Source: Planctomycetota bacterium (lineage in GTDB: Bacteria > Planctomycetota > Phycisphaerae > SM23-33). Taken from it: a stretch of 64,000 nucleotides of DNA. Each line of letters opens with the position of its first letter. Position 1 is the stretch's first letter. Position numbers and translations under genes: made by a program. This document shows, in pieces, positions 15,922-23,513 of the stretch. The notes beneath the pieces are model-generated. The model ran no database searches and was not told where the DNA came from. It saw nothing but the letters and a program-made list of their open reading frames with translations. Location: contig JAKJER010000027.1 of the NCBI GenBank assembly GCA_022705325.1, forward strand, positions 1 through 64,000, read 5' to 3'.

Positions 15922-17616
15922 TCAGAACCTGCGCCCGCGAAGCATGGAGACAAGCAGCCAGGCCCCCAACACCGCCGCGGCGACGTACCCCAGCACGCCG
16001 AGGGTCTGGATGTAGACCAGTCCCAGCAGCATGCCCGTCCGGGTGACCAGCAGGCTCGACCCGATCAGCAAGCCCGCGATGATCAGGGCGAAACTGATCT
16101 GGCTGGCGGAGACGTCGATGGTGCGGGTGAGGTTCTCCAGGTGCTCGTGCTGGACGTGGAGTTGGAACTGGCCCCGCTTGAATTTCTCGAGGATGGCGCT
16201 GATGTCTTCGGGCAGGTTTCCGGCTAAATCGGCGGCGTCGCGAACGGCCCGCATGGCCTGACGGAGCGTGCGTCTGGGGCTGATCTGTTCGAGCTGGATC
16301 CGCCGGGCGAATGGGCGGAGGTACTCGATGATTTGGAAGTCCGGATCGAGCGTGACGGCCACACTCTCGATGGTCATCATGCTCTTGAGCATGAGGGTGA
16401 ACTCGGGGGGCGGGCGGACGTGGTGGCGCCGGATGAGATCGAAGATCTGCGTGGACAGGCGGGTGAAGGGAATCTCGCCCAGGGGCAGGTCGTGGTAGGT
16501 TTCGATGAGTTCCTCGGCATCGCTGACCAGCCTGCCGAGGTGGGTCTCCTCGGTGACCATGTCCATTCGCTGAAAGGCGCGGACCGCGCGGCGGGCGTCG
16601 TCGTCGACGACGGCGATCATGAGTTCGCCGAGCATCTGGCGCTCCGAGCGGCTGAGGCGGGCGGCCTGCCCGAAGTCCAGGGGCACGACGACGTTGCCCG
16701 GGCAGATCAACAGGTTTCCCGGGTGGGGGTCGGTGTGGAAGAAGCCGAAATCGAAGATCTGGCGGAGGACGAAGTTGGCCCCGCGGCGGGCGATTTCCTT
16801 GCGGTCCAGTCCGGCCGCATCGATCGCTTTGACGTTGTTGGGCTTGATGCCGTCGATCCGCTCCATCGTCAGCACGCCGCGGGTGCAGAACGTCTCGAAG
16901 GGGCGGGGCACGTGAACGGCGGGGTCCTGGCGGAAATATCGCCCGAAGCGGACGAGGTTTTCCAACTCGTTGCTGAAGTCGACTTCCTTGACCACCGCGT
17001 TGGTGAACTCGCGGATGATGCGGTGGGGATCGATGTTGATATCGCTGCCCAGCATCGACTTGAGCGCGCCGGAGAGGTCTTCGAGGATCTCGCACTCGGT
17101 GCGGATGGTGCGGACGATGTCGGGCCGGCGGATCTTGACCACCACCCGCTCGCCTTCCCTGGTGACGGCGGCGTAGACCTGAGCGATGCTGGCCGAGGCC
17201 AGCGGCGTGGTGTCGAACGAGGCGAACAAGTCCTCCAGGCGCCCTCCCAGTTCCCGCTCGGCCTCCACGCGAACGCGCTCGAACGGCTCGGGCGGAACAT
17301 TGTCCTGGAGGTGCTCCAGTTCGAGAATGTACTCCGCTGGGAGGACGTCCGGTCGAGTCGAAAGCAACTGTCCCAGCTTGATGAAGGTGGGCCCCAGTTC
17401 CTGCAGGGCCGCCCGCAGGCGTTGGGGCCTGCCGCCGGACAGGGTCCGTTTCCGGACTCGCTCGGGGACGGCCCGTCGGCCCAGGGCGCTCTTGAGCTTG
17501 CGGGCCAGGCCCTCCCCCATCTCGATCAGGCCGTATTTCATCAGCACGGCCAGGATATGGCGGTATCGCCGGAAGTGCTGGACGGTCCTTCCGAAATGGA
17601 ATCGAAAGCGGGCCAT
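15922..17616 (-). CDS. UbiB/AarF (ABC1) family protein kinase-like membrane protein
   Basis: A 564-residue ABC1/UbiB atypical kinase. Members assist ubiquinone or other isoprenoid-lipid metabolism, probably through ATPase activity. The KxGQ motif appears as FIKLGQLLSTRPD (around residue 80), the Ala-rich loop as PLASASIAQVYAA, the nucleotide lysine in VVVKIRRP, and the catalytic and metal motifs in FFHTDPHPGNLL and VPLDFGQAARL. Two membrane helices close the protein (after SASQISFAL and in TLGVLGYVAAAVLGAWLLVS). The ATG at 17616 is 13 bases beyond the phasin-like gene; the longer frame overlaps that gene and is spurious. The pairing with a phasin-like gene is a recurring neighbourhood. Confidence 0.9.
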   Translation of the reverse strand: MARFRFHFGRTVQHFRRYRHILAVLMKYGLIEMGEGLARKLKSALGRRAVPERVRKRTLSGGRPQRLRAALQELGPTFIKLGQLLSTRPDVLPAEYILELEHLQDNVPPEPFERVRVEAERELGGRLEDLFASFDTTPLASASIAQVYAAVTREGERVVVKIRRPDIVRTIRTECEILEDLSGALKSMLGSDINIDPHRIIREFTNAVVKEVDFSNELENLVRFGRYFRQDPAVHVPRPFETFCTRGVLTMERIDGIKPNNVKAIDAAGLDRKEIARRGANFVLRQIFDFGFFHTDPHPGNLLICPGNVVVPLDFGQAARLSRSERQMLGELMIAVVDDDARRAVRAFQRMDMVTEETHLGRLVSDAEELIETYHDLPLGEIPFTRLSTQIFDLIRRHHVRPPPEFTLMLKSMMTIESVAVTLDPDFQIIEYLRPFARRIQLEQISPRRTLRQAMRAVRDAADLAGNLPEDISAILEKFKRGQFQLHVQHEHLENLTRTIDVSASQISFALIIAGLLIGSSLLVTRTGMLLGLVYIQTLGVLGYVAAAVLGAWLLVSMLRGRRF

Positions 17617-17629
17617 TCTCGCGACCCGC

Positions 17630-17929
17630 TCAGGGCGTGGTATTCTGGGCCAGCACGGCGTCGAGCTTGGCCTCGATGCGGGCCAGGTCGTCGCGGGTGG
17701 GCAGGTTGAGTTTGTCCACGGCCTCGCGGACCTGGCGGGTGATGAGGTTCTCGAAGTCCTGCCGGCTCTTCTCGGCCATTTCGACCATTTCACGCACGAA
17801 ACCGGTTCGCCGCTCCTTCTCGACCTGCCCGCGGCGGACGTAGTCGTCGAAGATCTGCTCGGCTCGTTCGCGGGTCATGCTCAAAGCGCCCAGTCCGGCC
17901 AGCAGCAGCCTGTCCAGAGATTCCAGCAT
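17630..17929 (-). CDS. phasin-like coiled-coil protein
   Basis: A 99-residue helical protein resembling the PhaF/phasin-type polyhydroxyalkanoate-regulator family that often precedes UbiB-like genes. The N-terminal amphipathic helix (MLESLDRLLLAGLGALSMT) could bind a lipid surface. A highly charged stretch (RAEQIFDDYVRRGQVEKERR) and a long heptad-patterned helix ending in DLARIEAKLDAVLA follow. There is no signal peptide. It is 13 bases upstream of the kinase-like gene and probably co-translated. No PHA synthase is in the window, so a granule role is not supported here; a structural partner for the kinase is as likely. Confidence 0.75.
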   Translation of the reverse strand: MLESLDRLLLAGLGALSMTRERAEQIFDDYVRRGQVEKERRTGFVREMVEMAEKSRQDFENLITRQVREAVDKLNLPTRDDLARIEAKLDAVLAQNTTP

Positions 17930-18181
17930 AGGGCATCTCCTTTTGCGGTTCGATATCCGGCGGCGGGCCTGACGACAGACCCCACCCGCCCCTTATTTGT
18001 AGGCCACTGGCCCCCTCCCAGGCAAGCGCTGGTCAGGGCAAATATCCCCGCGTCGAGGGAAAAGCCGACAAGAGGCGGCAGCGACGCTTGGCGAACGCGA
18101 GATTCGGCGTTATCATACTGTTGTGGCGCGACGCAAGGGGCGGACGGTTGACGTCAAGTCGTCGAACGGGCAGGAAGACGG

Positions 18182-19381
18182 ATGAGCGCATTGCTGCGAT
18201 TGCTGCTGGTCGAGGACAATCCCGCCGATGCCGCGCTCCTGCGCGAGTCGCTCAACGACGCCGGCGGCGGGTGCTTCGACGTCACCTACGTCGATCGGCT
18301 CAGCGATGCGATCCGCCTGCTCCACCCCGCCCTCTACGACGCGGTCCTGCTGGACCTCACCCTGCCCGACAGCCAGGGTCTGGCCACGCTCGACCGGATC
18401 TGCCTGGCCGCCGAGGATCTCCCCATCATCGTTCTGACCGGGCTCGACGACGAGGCCATCGCCATCGAGGCCGTCCGCAAGGGCGCCCAGGACTACATGG
18501 TCAAGGGGCAGTCCGACAGCCCCACGCTGGTCCGTGCCCTGCAATACGCCATCGAGCGGGCCAAGCTCCAGCGGGAGTTGCACCAGCTCAATGAGACGCT
18601 CGAGCAGCGGGTGGCGGAACGGACAGCCGTGGCCGAGCGCCGGGCCCGCCAACTCCGGGCACTGGCCTCGCAGTTGACGCTGGCCGAGCAGAGGGAGCGC
18701 CGGCGCCTGGCCCGCCTGCTCCATGACCATCTCCAGCAGCTCCTGGTGGGCGCCAGGTTCCACATCGCCGCGCTGCGCCGCCGGTGCGACGGGGACGACC
18801 TCGACCAGGCCTTCCAGCAGGTGGAGGACCTGCTGGCCCAGTCCATCCAGGGCTCCCGCTCGCTGACCATGGAACTCAGCCCGCCGGTGCTGTACGACGA
18901 GGGGCTGGGCCCGGCCTTGCACTGGCTGGCGCACTGGATGTTCGAAACCCACCACCTGGAGGTCCACGCGGCCATCGACCCGTCGGCGACCGTGGAGGCG
19001 GAGGACATGCGGGTGTTGTTGTTCCAGGCGGTCCGCGAACTGCTGTTCAACGTGGTCAAGCACGCCCAGGTGCGCGACGCCCGCCTGTCGATGCAGCGTG
19101 TGGACGGCTCGCGGGTCCGCATCAGCGTCGAGGACGCCGGCGTGGGTTTCGACCCCTCCAGGACGGTGTTGGTCGAGACCGGTTCCACCGGGCTGGGACT
19201 GTTCAGCCTGGGCGAGCGGATGGAAATCATGGGCGGAAGCATGGAGATCCAGAGCCAACCCGGCCAGGGGACTTCCGTTTGCCTCTTTGCCCCCGTCTCG
19301 CCCTCCGACCAGGAAGAACCTCACCTGCGCCTGGTCGCACGCGGAACGCGACCCGCCGGAACGCCCAAGCCGGGGCAATAG
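18182..19381 (+). CDS. REC-histidine kinase fusion (NarL-type dimerisation domain)
   Basis: A 399-residue cytoplasmic signalling protein with an N-terminal receiver domain and a C-terminal kinase, the reverse of the usual hybrid order. The receiver (residues 1-128) has acidic pair E11/D12, phosphoacceptor D58, T86 and K108. A coiled coil leads into a HisKA_3 helix with ERRRLARLLHDHLQQ, where His181 is the phosphate site. The HATPase domain shows ELLFNVVKHAQ (N box), VEDAGVGFDP (G1) and GLGLFSLGERME (G2). No membrane segment or sensor domain is present, so the input is presumably phosphotransfer to the receiver. No response-regulator gene is next to it. Confidence 0.9.
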   Translation: MSALLRLLLVEDNPADAALLRESLNDAGGGCFDVTYVDRLSDAIRLLHPALYDAVLLDLTLPDSQGLATLDRICLAAEDLPIIVLTGLDDEAIAIEAVRKGAQDYMVKGQSDSPTLVRALQYAIERAKLQRELHQLNETLEQRVAERTAVAERRARQLRALASQLTLAEQRERRRLARLLHDHLQQLLVGARFHIAALRRRCDGDDLDQAFQQVEDLLAQSIQGSRSLTMELSPPVLYDEGLGPALHWLAHWMFETHHLEVHAAIDPSATVEAEDMRVLLFQAVRELLFNVVKHAQVRDARLSMQRVDGSRVRISVEDAGVGFDPSRTVLVETGSTGLGLFSLGERMEIMGGSMEIQSQPGQGTSVCLFAPVSPSDQEEPHLRLVARGTRPAGTPKPGQ

Positions 19382-19616
19382 GCCCCCGGCCGGAGAGCCC
19401 CCAAAAGACGCCCAGGCCCAGGGGAATTATTCCCTCGACACTTTGTGTCCTTCAAGGCCCCTTAGTCCTTTTCAAATCCTACATTACTGAAGGAGCATGG
19501 TGCTTTGGACGAATAGGTAACAAGTGGGTTGTTGAGGTGCTGCTTTGTTGCAGGACGTTGCAGACACTCCCGACGTGCTGGTAGACGACGCCGGCGATCC
19601 GGGAGGAGGCACGGTT

Positions 19617-20285
19617 ATGATTGAGTTTTCCAGGGACGTTTCCTCCGCTTTCGAGCTGCTGGTAGGCCGCGTCCAGGCCGAACTCGACGGCATCCATAGG
19701 GACGGGGCGGCAGCCTTCATTGACCATCAGTACGAACAGGCCCGCCAGGCGGCCACCCAGGCCGAGCAACTGGTCAGCCTGGGCGAGCGGCTGGCCCAAC
19801 TCCGCAAGCAGTGGCAGGACCTCGCCTGCTCGTGGATGGAAAGCTCCCTGGTGGAGGTGGACGACGACGAGAGCACGGACGTCTCCCTCCCCCTGCCCGC
19901 TCACCCGCCAGGCAATCAACCGGTGCTGCTGAGCGATCCTGAACCTCCCTCGGCCCTGCCCGAACGCAAGGCCCGCTGGACCGCCACCACCCCGGAGCAG
20001 GAGTTCCAGCAGCCGATCCTGGAAGTCCTGGTGGACATGGGCGGCTCGGGAAGCAAGGACGACGTGCTCGACCGCGTCGGGCAGGTCATGCACGGGCTGC
20101 TGACGGCCGTCGATTGCAGCCCCATCCGCGGGGGCAACCCCCACGTGCCGCTGTGGCGCATCACCGCGGAGGCCGCCAAACGCCCGCTGGTCCGCGAGGG
20201 CCTGCTCAAAGGCGACAGCCCCAAGGACGTCTGGGAGATCACCGACGAGGGGCGTCGGAAGGTCCCCACCAGCTCGGCGGCCTGA
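19617..20285 (+). CDS. Mrr-N winged-helix domain protein without nuclease domain
   Basis: A 222-residue soluble protein. The N-terminal half (to about residue 90) is a predicted coiled coil with acidic patches. The C-terminal 100 residues match the Mrr N-terminal winged-helix domain: TPEQEFQQPILEVLVDMGG, then DDVLDRVGQVM, and WEITDEGRRK at the end. In restriction enzyme Mrr this domain reads DNA and is followed by a PD-(D/E)XK nuclease; here the protein stops after it. The ATG at 19617 is preferred because GGGAGGAGG lies 7 bases upstream; a TTG at 19545 would add 24 residues. A DNA-binding regulatory role is inferred. A terminator follows at 20315. Confidence 0.7.
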   Translation: MIEFSRDVSSAFELLVGRVQAELDGIHRDGAAAFIDHQYEQARQAATQAEQLVSLGERLAQLRKQWQDLACSWMESSLVEVDDDESTDVSLPLPAHPPGNQPVLLSDPEPPSALPERKARWTATTPEQEFQQPILEVLVDMGGSGSKDDVLDRVGQVMHGLLTAVDCSPIRGGNPHVPLWRITAEAAKRPLVREGLLKGDSPKDVWEITDEGRRKVPTSSAA

Positions 20286-20314
20286 GCGCGCTGAGATCTT
20301 CTTTCGTCTAAAGA

Positions 20315-20341
20315 AAAGCCCACCCCTTGGGGGTGGGCTTT
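20315..20341. terminator. bidirectional terminator
   Basis: A 12-bp stem AAAGCCCACCCC/GGGGTGGGCTTT with a 3-base loop between convergent genes. Runs of A and T flank it on both sides, so it can serve both strands. Confidence 0.85.
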
Positions 20342-20363
20342 GTCGTTTCTGCTGAATCCGCAA

Positions 20364-20404
20364 CCTGCCCTGCCTTCGGCAGGCAGGTGGCCGGCCGGGC
20401 AGGT
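20364..20404. repeat. CCTGCC/GGCAGG hairpin repeat
   Basis: CCTGCCCTGCCTTCGGCAGG and following GC-rich inverted segments form stacked hairpins between the terminator and the GT2 stop codon. Same family as 3.5, 4.65 and 13.8 kb. Confidence 0.5.
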
Positions 20405-20416
20405 CCGCGATATCGT

Positions 20417-21931
20417 CTATGCACGCTCCCGCAAGGCGACCGCCTGCTCCGCCGCGGTGCGCCGGGCCCGCTGGGCCTGGAACGACAGCACCGAGACGTA
20501 GAAGAAGCCGAACGAGAAGATCACCAGGAACGGAGCGGCCATCATCGACTGAAAGTGCATCAGGCTCAGGATCGCACAGGTGGTCATGTACAGGCCCAGG
20601 GCGAACTCGACGTAGGGCAGCAGGTCGCGGCGGCGCTTGCGGAGCCCGTCAGCCTGCTGCGTCTTGCTGTCGCCGTACTTGGGCGTCCGCACAAACTCGC
20701 TGCTTTTGCCCAGCAGGGCCTCCAGGATCGCCTTGGTGTTCGAGACGCACAAGCCCACCCCGATCGCCATCAGGACCGGCAGGTACTTCACCGCCGTTCG
20801 CCAGTCGTTGAACAGCACGTACTGGCTGGCCACGTAGAACACGCTGGCCGACAGGGTCGCCGCCGAGAAGATCCACAGGTCGAACATCCCCCGCCAGAGG
20901 GTCCCGCTCTCCAGCGGCACCGACTGGATGACCATGGCCGGGTAGATCATCAGCACCAGGCCCAGCATGAACAGGTGAAGCATGAAGCAGGTCAGGTGGA
21001 AGAACGCCTCGACCTTGACCTTCAGCGGGGCCTTGGACAGCAGGACCTTGGGCAGCAGCTTCAGGGCCACCTGGGCCCCGCCCTTGGTCCAGCGGAACTG
21101 CTGCACCTTGAACGCCTGCATCTCCGGGGGCAGTTCCGCCGGGGCCGTCAGATCCGGCAGGAATACGAACTTCCACCCGCGAAGCTGGGCCCGGTACGAA
21201 AGGTCCAGGTCCTCGGTCAGGGTGTCGTGCTGCCAGCCGCCGGCATCGGCGATGGCGCTCTTGCGCCACGTGCCGGCCGTCCCGTTGAAGCTCATGAACC
21301 GCTGGCTTCGGTTGCGGGCCACGTGCTCGATGGCGAAGTGCCCGTCCAGGAAGATCGCCTGCGACCGCGTGAGCATGCTGTCGTAGCGATTGAGATGCTC
21401 CCACCGCGTCTGGACCACGCACACGTCCGGGTCGGTGAAGTAGTGGATCGATCGCTGGAGGATTTCCGGCTCGGGGATGAAATCGGCGTCGAAGATGGTC
21501 ACGAACTCGCCGGTGGCCGTCTTGAGCCCGTTCTCGAGGGCGCCGGCCTTGAAGCCGGTGCGGTCGGTCCGGTGGATGTACTCGATGTCGAACCCCCTGG
21601 CCCGCGCTTCATCCACCGCCCGCGCGGCGATGGCCACCGTCTCGTCCGTGCTGTCGTCCAGCACCTGAATCTGGAGCTTCTGGCGCGGGTACTCGATCTC
21701 GCAGGTCTTGCGGATGATCCGCTCGGCCACCGCGGCCTCGTTGTACATGGGCAACTGGATCGTCACCCGGGGCAGGTCCTCGAACCGCCCCGCCGCCTGC
21801 GGCGCCTTGCGACGATGGCGGTAGTACAGGTACACCAGCGACCAGCGATGCAGCCCGTACAGGGCCACCATCACCAGCGTGAAGGTGTACACCGTCATGA
21901 ACAACGTATGTGCGATGTCGGACCAATCCAT
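20417..21931 (-). CDS. GT2 family processive glycosyltransferase (cellulose-synthase-like)
   Basis: A 504-residue inner-membrane polysaccharide synthase. One membrane helix comes first, then a GT-A domain with the full set of catalytic motifs: VLDDSTDET, the DAD (IFDADFIPE), TED (TLTEDLDLSYR) and QQFRW. Four to five membrane helices follow. The layout resembles CslA/glucan synthases that polymerise and extrude a beta-linked chain, but the sugar cannot be read off. The ATG at 21931 has AGAGGA 8 bases upstream; GTG 21952 is possible. No co-polymerase, PilZ domain or other exopolysaccharide gene is adjacent. Confidence 0.88.
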   Translation of the reverse strand: MDWSDIAHTLFMTVYTFTLVMVALYGLHRWSLVYLYYRHRRKAPQAAGRFEDLPRVTIQLPMYNEAAVAERIIRKTCEIEYPRQKLQIQVLDDSTDETVAIAARAVDEARARGFDIEYIHRTDRTGFKAGALENGLKTATGEFVTIFDADFIPEPEILQRSIHYFTDPDVCVVQTRWEHLNRYDSMLTRSQAIFLDGHFAIEHVARNRSQRFMSFNGTAGTWRKSAIADAGGWQHDTLTEDLDLSYRAQLRGWKFVFLPDLTAPAELPPEMQAFKVQQFRWTKGGAQVALKLLPKVLLSKAPLKVKVEAFFHLTCFMLHLFMLGLVLMIYPAMVIQSVPLESGTLWRGMFDLWIFSAATLSASVFYVASQYVLFNDWRTAVKYLPVLMAIGVGLCVSNTKAILEALLGKSSEFVRTPKYGDSKTQQADGLRKRRRDLLPYVEFALGLYMTTCAILSLMHFQSMMAAPFLVIFSFGFFYVSVLSFQAQRARRTAAEQAVALRERA

Positions 21932-22195
21932 GAACAAATCCTCTTCCGGCACACAGGGGGGGAATTCGGCCTGCCCAACCGGATACGGTATTCTAAACGC
22001 ACCGGCAGCGCAACGTCAATAGCACAACCGCCCCAAAGGCCCAAGGAGCCCACCGGGGACGGCGTACCGCTCGGGGCCTTGGACCCCCTTTGTATCTCCT
22101 GTGCTCAGGCTCGTTTGGGGCAAGCGACTCTTCCCCCCGGTCCGGACAGGTGGTATAGTGGCGGCGAGTGGGCGAACATCTTTCAGGAGAATTTC

Positions 22196-22774
22196 ATGTT
22201 TACCAAGTCGACGTACCTGGTTCGCGAGCGGGTGGCCATGCTCAAGCTGACCGACACCTTCGACATCCTCGACGCCGAGACGGGCCAGCAGGTCGCCGTC
22301 GCCCAGGAGAAGCCCGGCCTGTTTATGAAGCTGCTCCGCCTGGTGATCAACAAGCGCGTCCTGCCCACCGAAGTGCATATCGCCCCCACCCCGGACGCCC
22401 CGCCGGTCATCACCATCCGCCGCGGCTTTACCCTCTTCCGCTCCAAGGTCCGCGTCCAGGACGCCGACGGGCAGGAGATCGGCTTCTTCAGGCAGAAGCT
22501 GCTCACCATCGGCGGGGCCTTTAACGTCTTCGACACCTTCGGCCAGCAGGTCGCCCAGATCAAGGGCGACTGGAAGGGCTGGAACTTCAAGTTTCTCGAC
22601 GCCGCCGGCAACGAGATCGGCACGGTGACCAAGCAATGGGCGGGCCTGGCCAAGGAGATGTTCACGTCGGCCGACAACTACGTCATCAACGTCGCCCCCG
22701 GCCAGGACCCCAAGGCCATGAACCTCCTGATCGCCGCCGGCATCGCCATCGACACGATCTACAAGGAAGCCTGA
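22196..22774 (+). CDS. LURP-one-related (Tubby-like C-terminal) protein
   Basis: A 192-residue protein of the LURP-one/DUF567 type, which has a tubby-like beta barrel around a central helix. Repeating signatures are FDILDAETGQQVAVAQEK, VRVQDADGQEIGFFRQK and FKFLDAAGNEIGTVTKQW. The first segment (MFTKSTYLVRERV) matches the family start. The C-terminal hydrophobic helix (about 170-188) fits the core helix. CAGGAGA precedes the ATG, and a TATAGT -10-like box lies about 43 bp upstream. Function is unknown; phospholipid-related roles proposed for relatives are not testable here. Confidence 0.88.
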   Translation: MFTKSTYLVRERVAMLKLTDTFDILDAETGQQVAVAQEKPGLFMKLLRLVINKRVLPTEVHIAPTPDAPPVITIRRGFTLFRSKVRVQDADGQEIGFFRQKLLTIGGAFNVFDTFGQQVAQIKGDWKGWNFKFLDAAGNEIGTVTKQWAGLAKEMFTSADNYVINVAPGQDPKAMNLLIAAGIAIDTIYKEA

Positions 22775-23326
22775 GGATGGCGGTGCGGGCATGGAGTTCC
22801 GCCACCGCCCAGCCGATGCCCCCGCGACCGGCCAGGATGCCCCAGGCCGCGTCTTGTCACGCAGGGGGTAGCCGAAACCCGCCTTCAAGCTCAAGTCCCG
22901 GCCACGGGGCGGCTGCGCCCCTCAGCCGCCTTGGGCTGCCTGGGATGTGCCGGCGTCTCCCCTCGAGCCACCCGTGCGGGGCCACACTCAAGGCCACGGC
23001 CCGTCGAGAGCGGAGCCTTGGGGGTGTCTTCCCGACCGCCCGAACGCTGAAACTCAGGTGAACACCCGAAGGGCGCTTTAGGGCGCATTTCCCCGCCTGC
23101 CGACCCTGGACCGGCCCATGCCGTTCTCCTTAACCGCCGAAACCGCCGAAACTTGCCCCTGCGGCCCCCTGCGAACTACCCGCGAACTGTCGCGCCCTCC
23201 GTGCGCCCTGCCGCGCCTCCAACGCGTCCTCTACGCGTACTCGGGCGAACGAACGCGCCCTGTGTGCCCGGCCGCGCGTTCCAGGCAGGGTGGAGGGGAC
23301 CGTCCCAAGCAGAATTGGCGAGCGGT

Positions 23327-23358
23327 GCCACCCCCAAGCACAGTTTGGGGGTGTTGGC
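23327..23358. repeat. REP-like hairpin 1
   Basis: Stem GCCACCCCCAA / TTTGGGGGTGTTGGC around a short loop. It is nearly the same sequence as the hairpin at 23451-23482. Confidence 0.65.
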
Positions 23359-23450
23359 GAGACTTTCGAACGAAGCGGTGGCTCTTGGCAAGCCGCCTGA
23401 CGCAGGATAAGCTCCCGTCATGGTCAGAACTGTCCAGCCCATCCGCCGTG

Positions 23451-23482
23451 GGCACCCCCAAGCTGCGCTTGGGGGTGGCACC
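23451..23482. repeat. REP-like hairpin 2
   Basis: GGCACCCCCAAG paired with CTTGGGGGTGGC around loop CTGCG. A second copy of the CACCCCCAAG element lies 120 bp upstream. Confidence 0.7.
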
Positions 23483-23513
23483 GCCAAGGGACCCTTGGTA
23501 AGGCCACCCGCCG

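Larger units (their letters stand above)
22775..23513. other. 739-bp intergenic region with hairpin repeats
   Basis: No gene is supported. Codon patterns on both strands are irregular and no family is recognised. The region includes a pair of closely related hairpins (23327-23358 and 23451-23482) and GC-rich inverted stretches near 22900-22930. It may be a repeat-accumulation site or the remains of a degraded gene. Confidence 0.6.

Noticed and set aside
20327..22195. Plus-strand open frame running into the LURP-one-like gene
   Set aside because: It is antisense to the GT2 gene; only the part from ATG 22196 has family similarity and a ribosome site.
23327..23482. Reading the two CACCCCCAAG hairpins as a CRISPR remnant
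   Set aside because: Only two units, each palindromic and differing in loop, with 90 bp between them that is not spacer-like; no cas genes are near.
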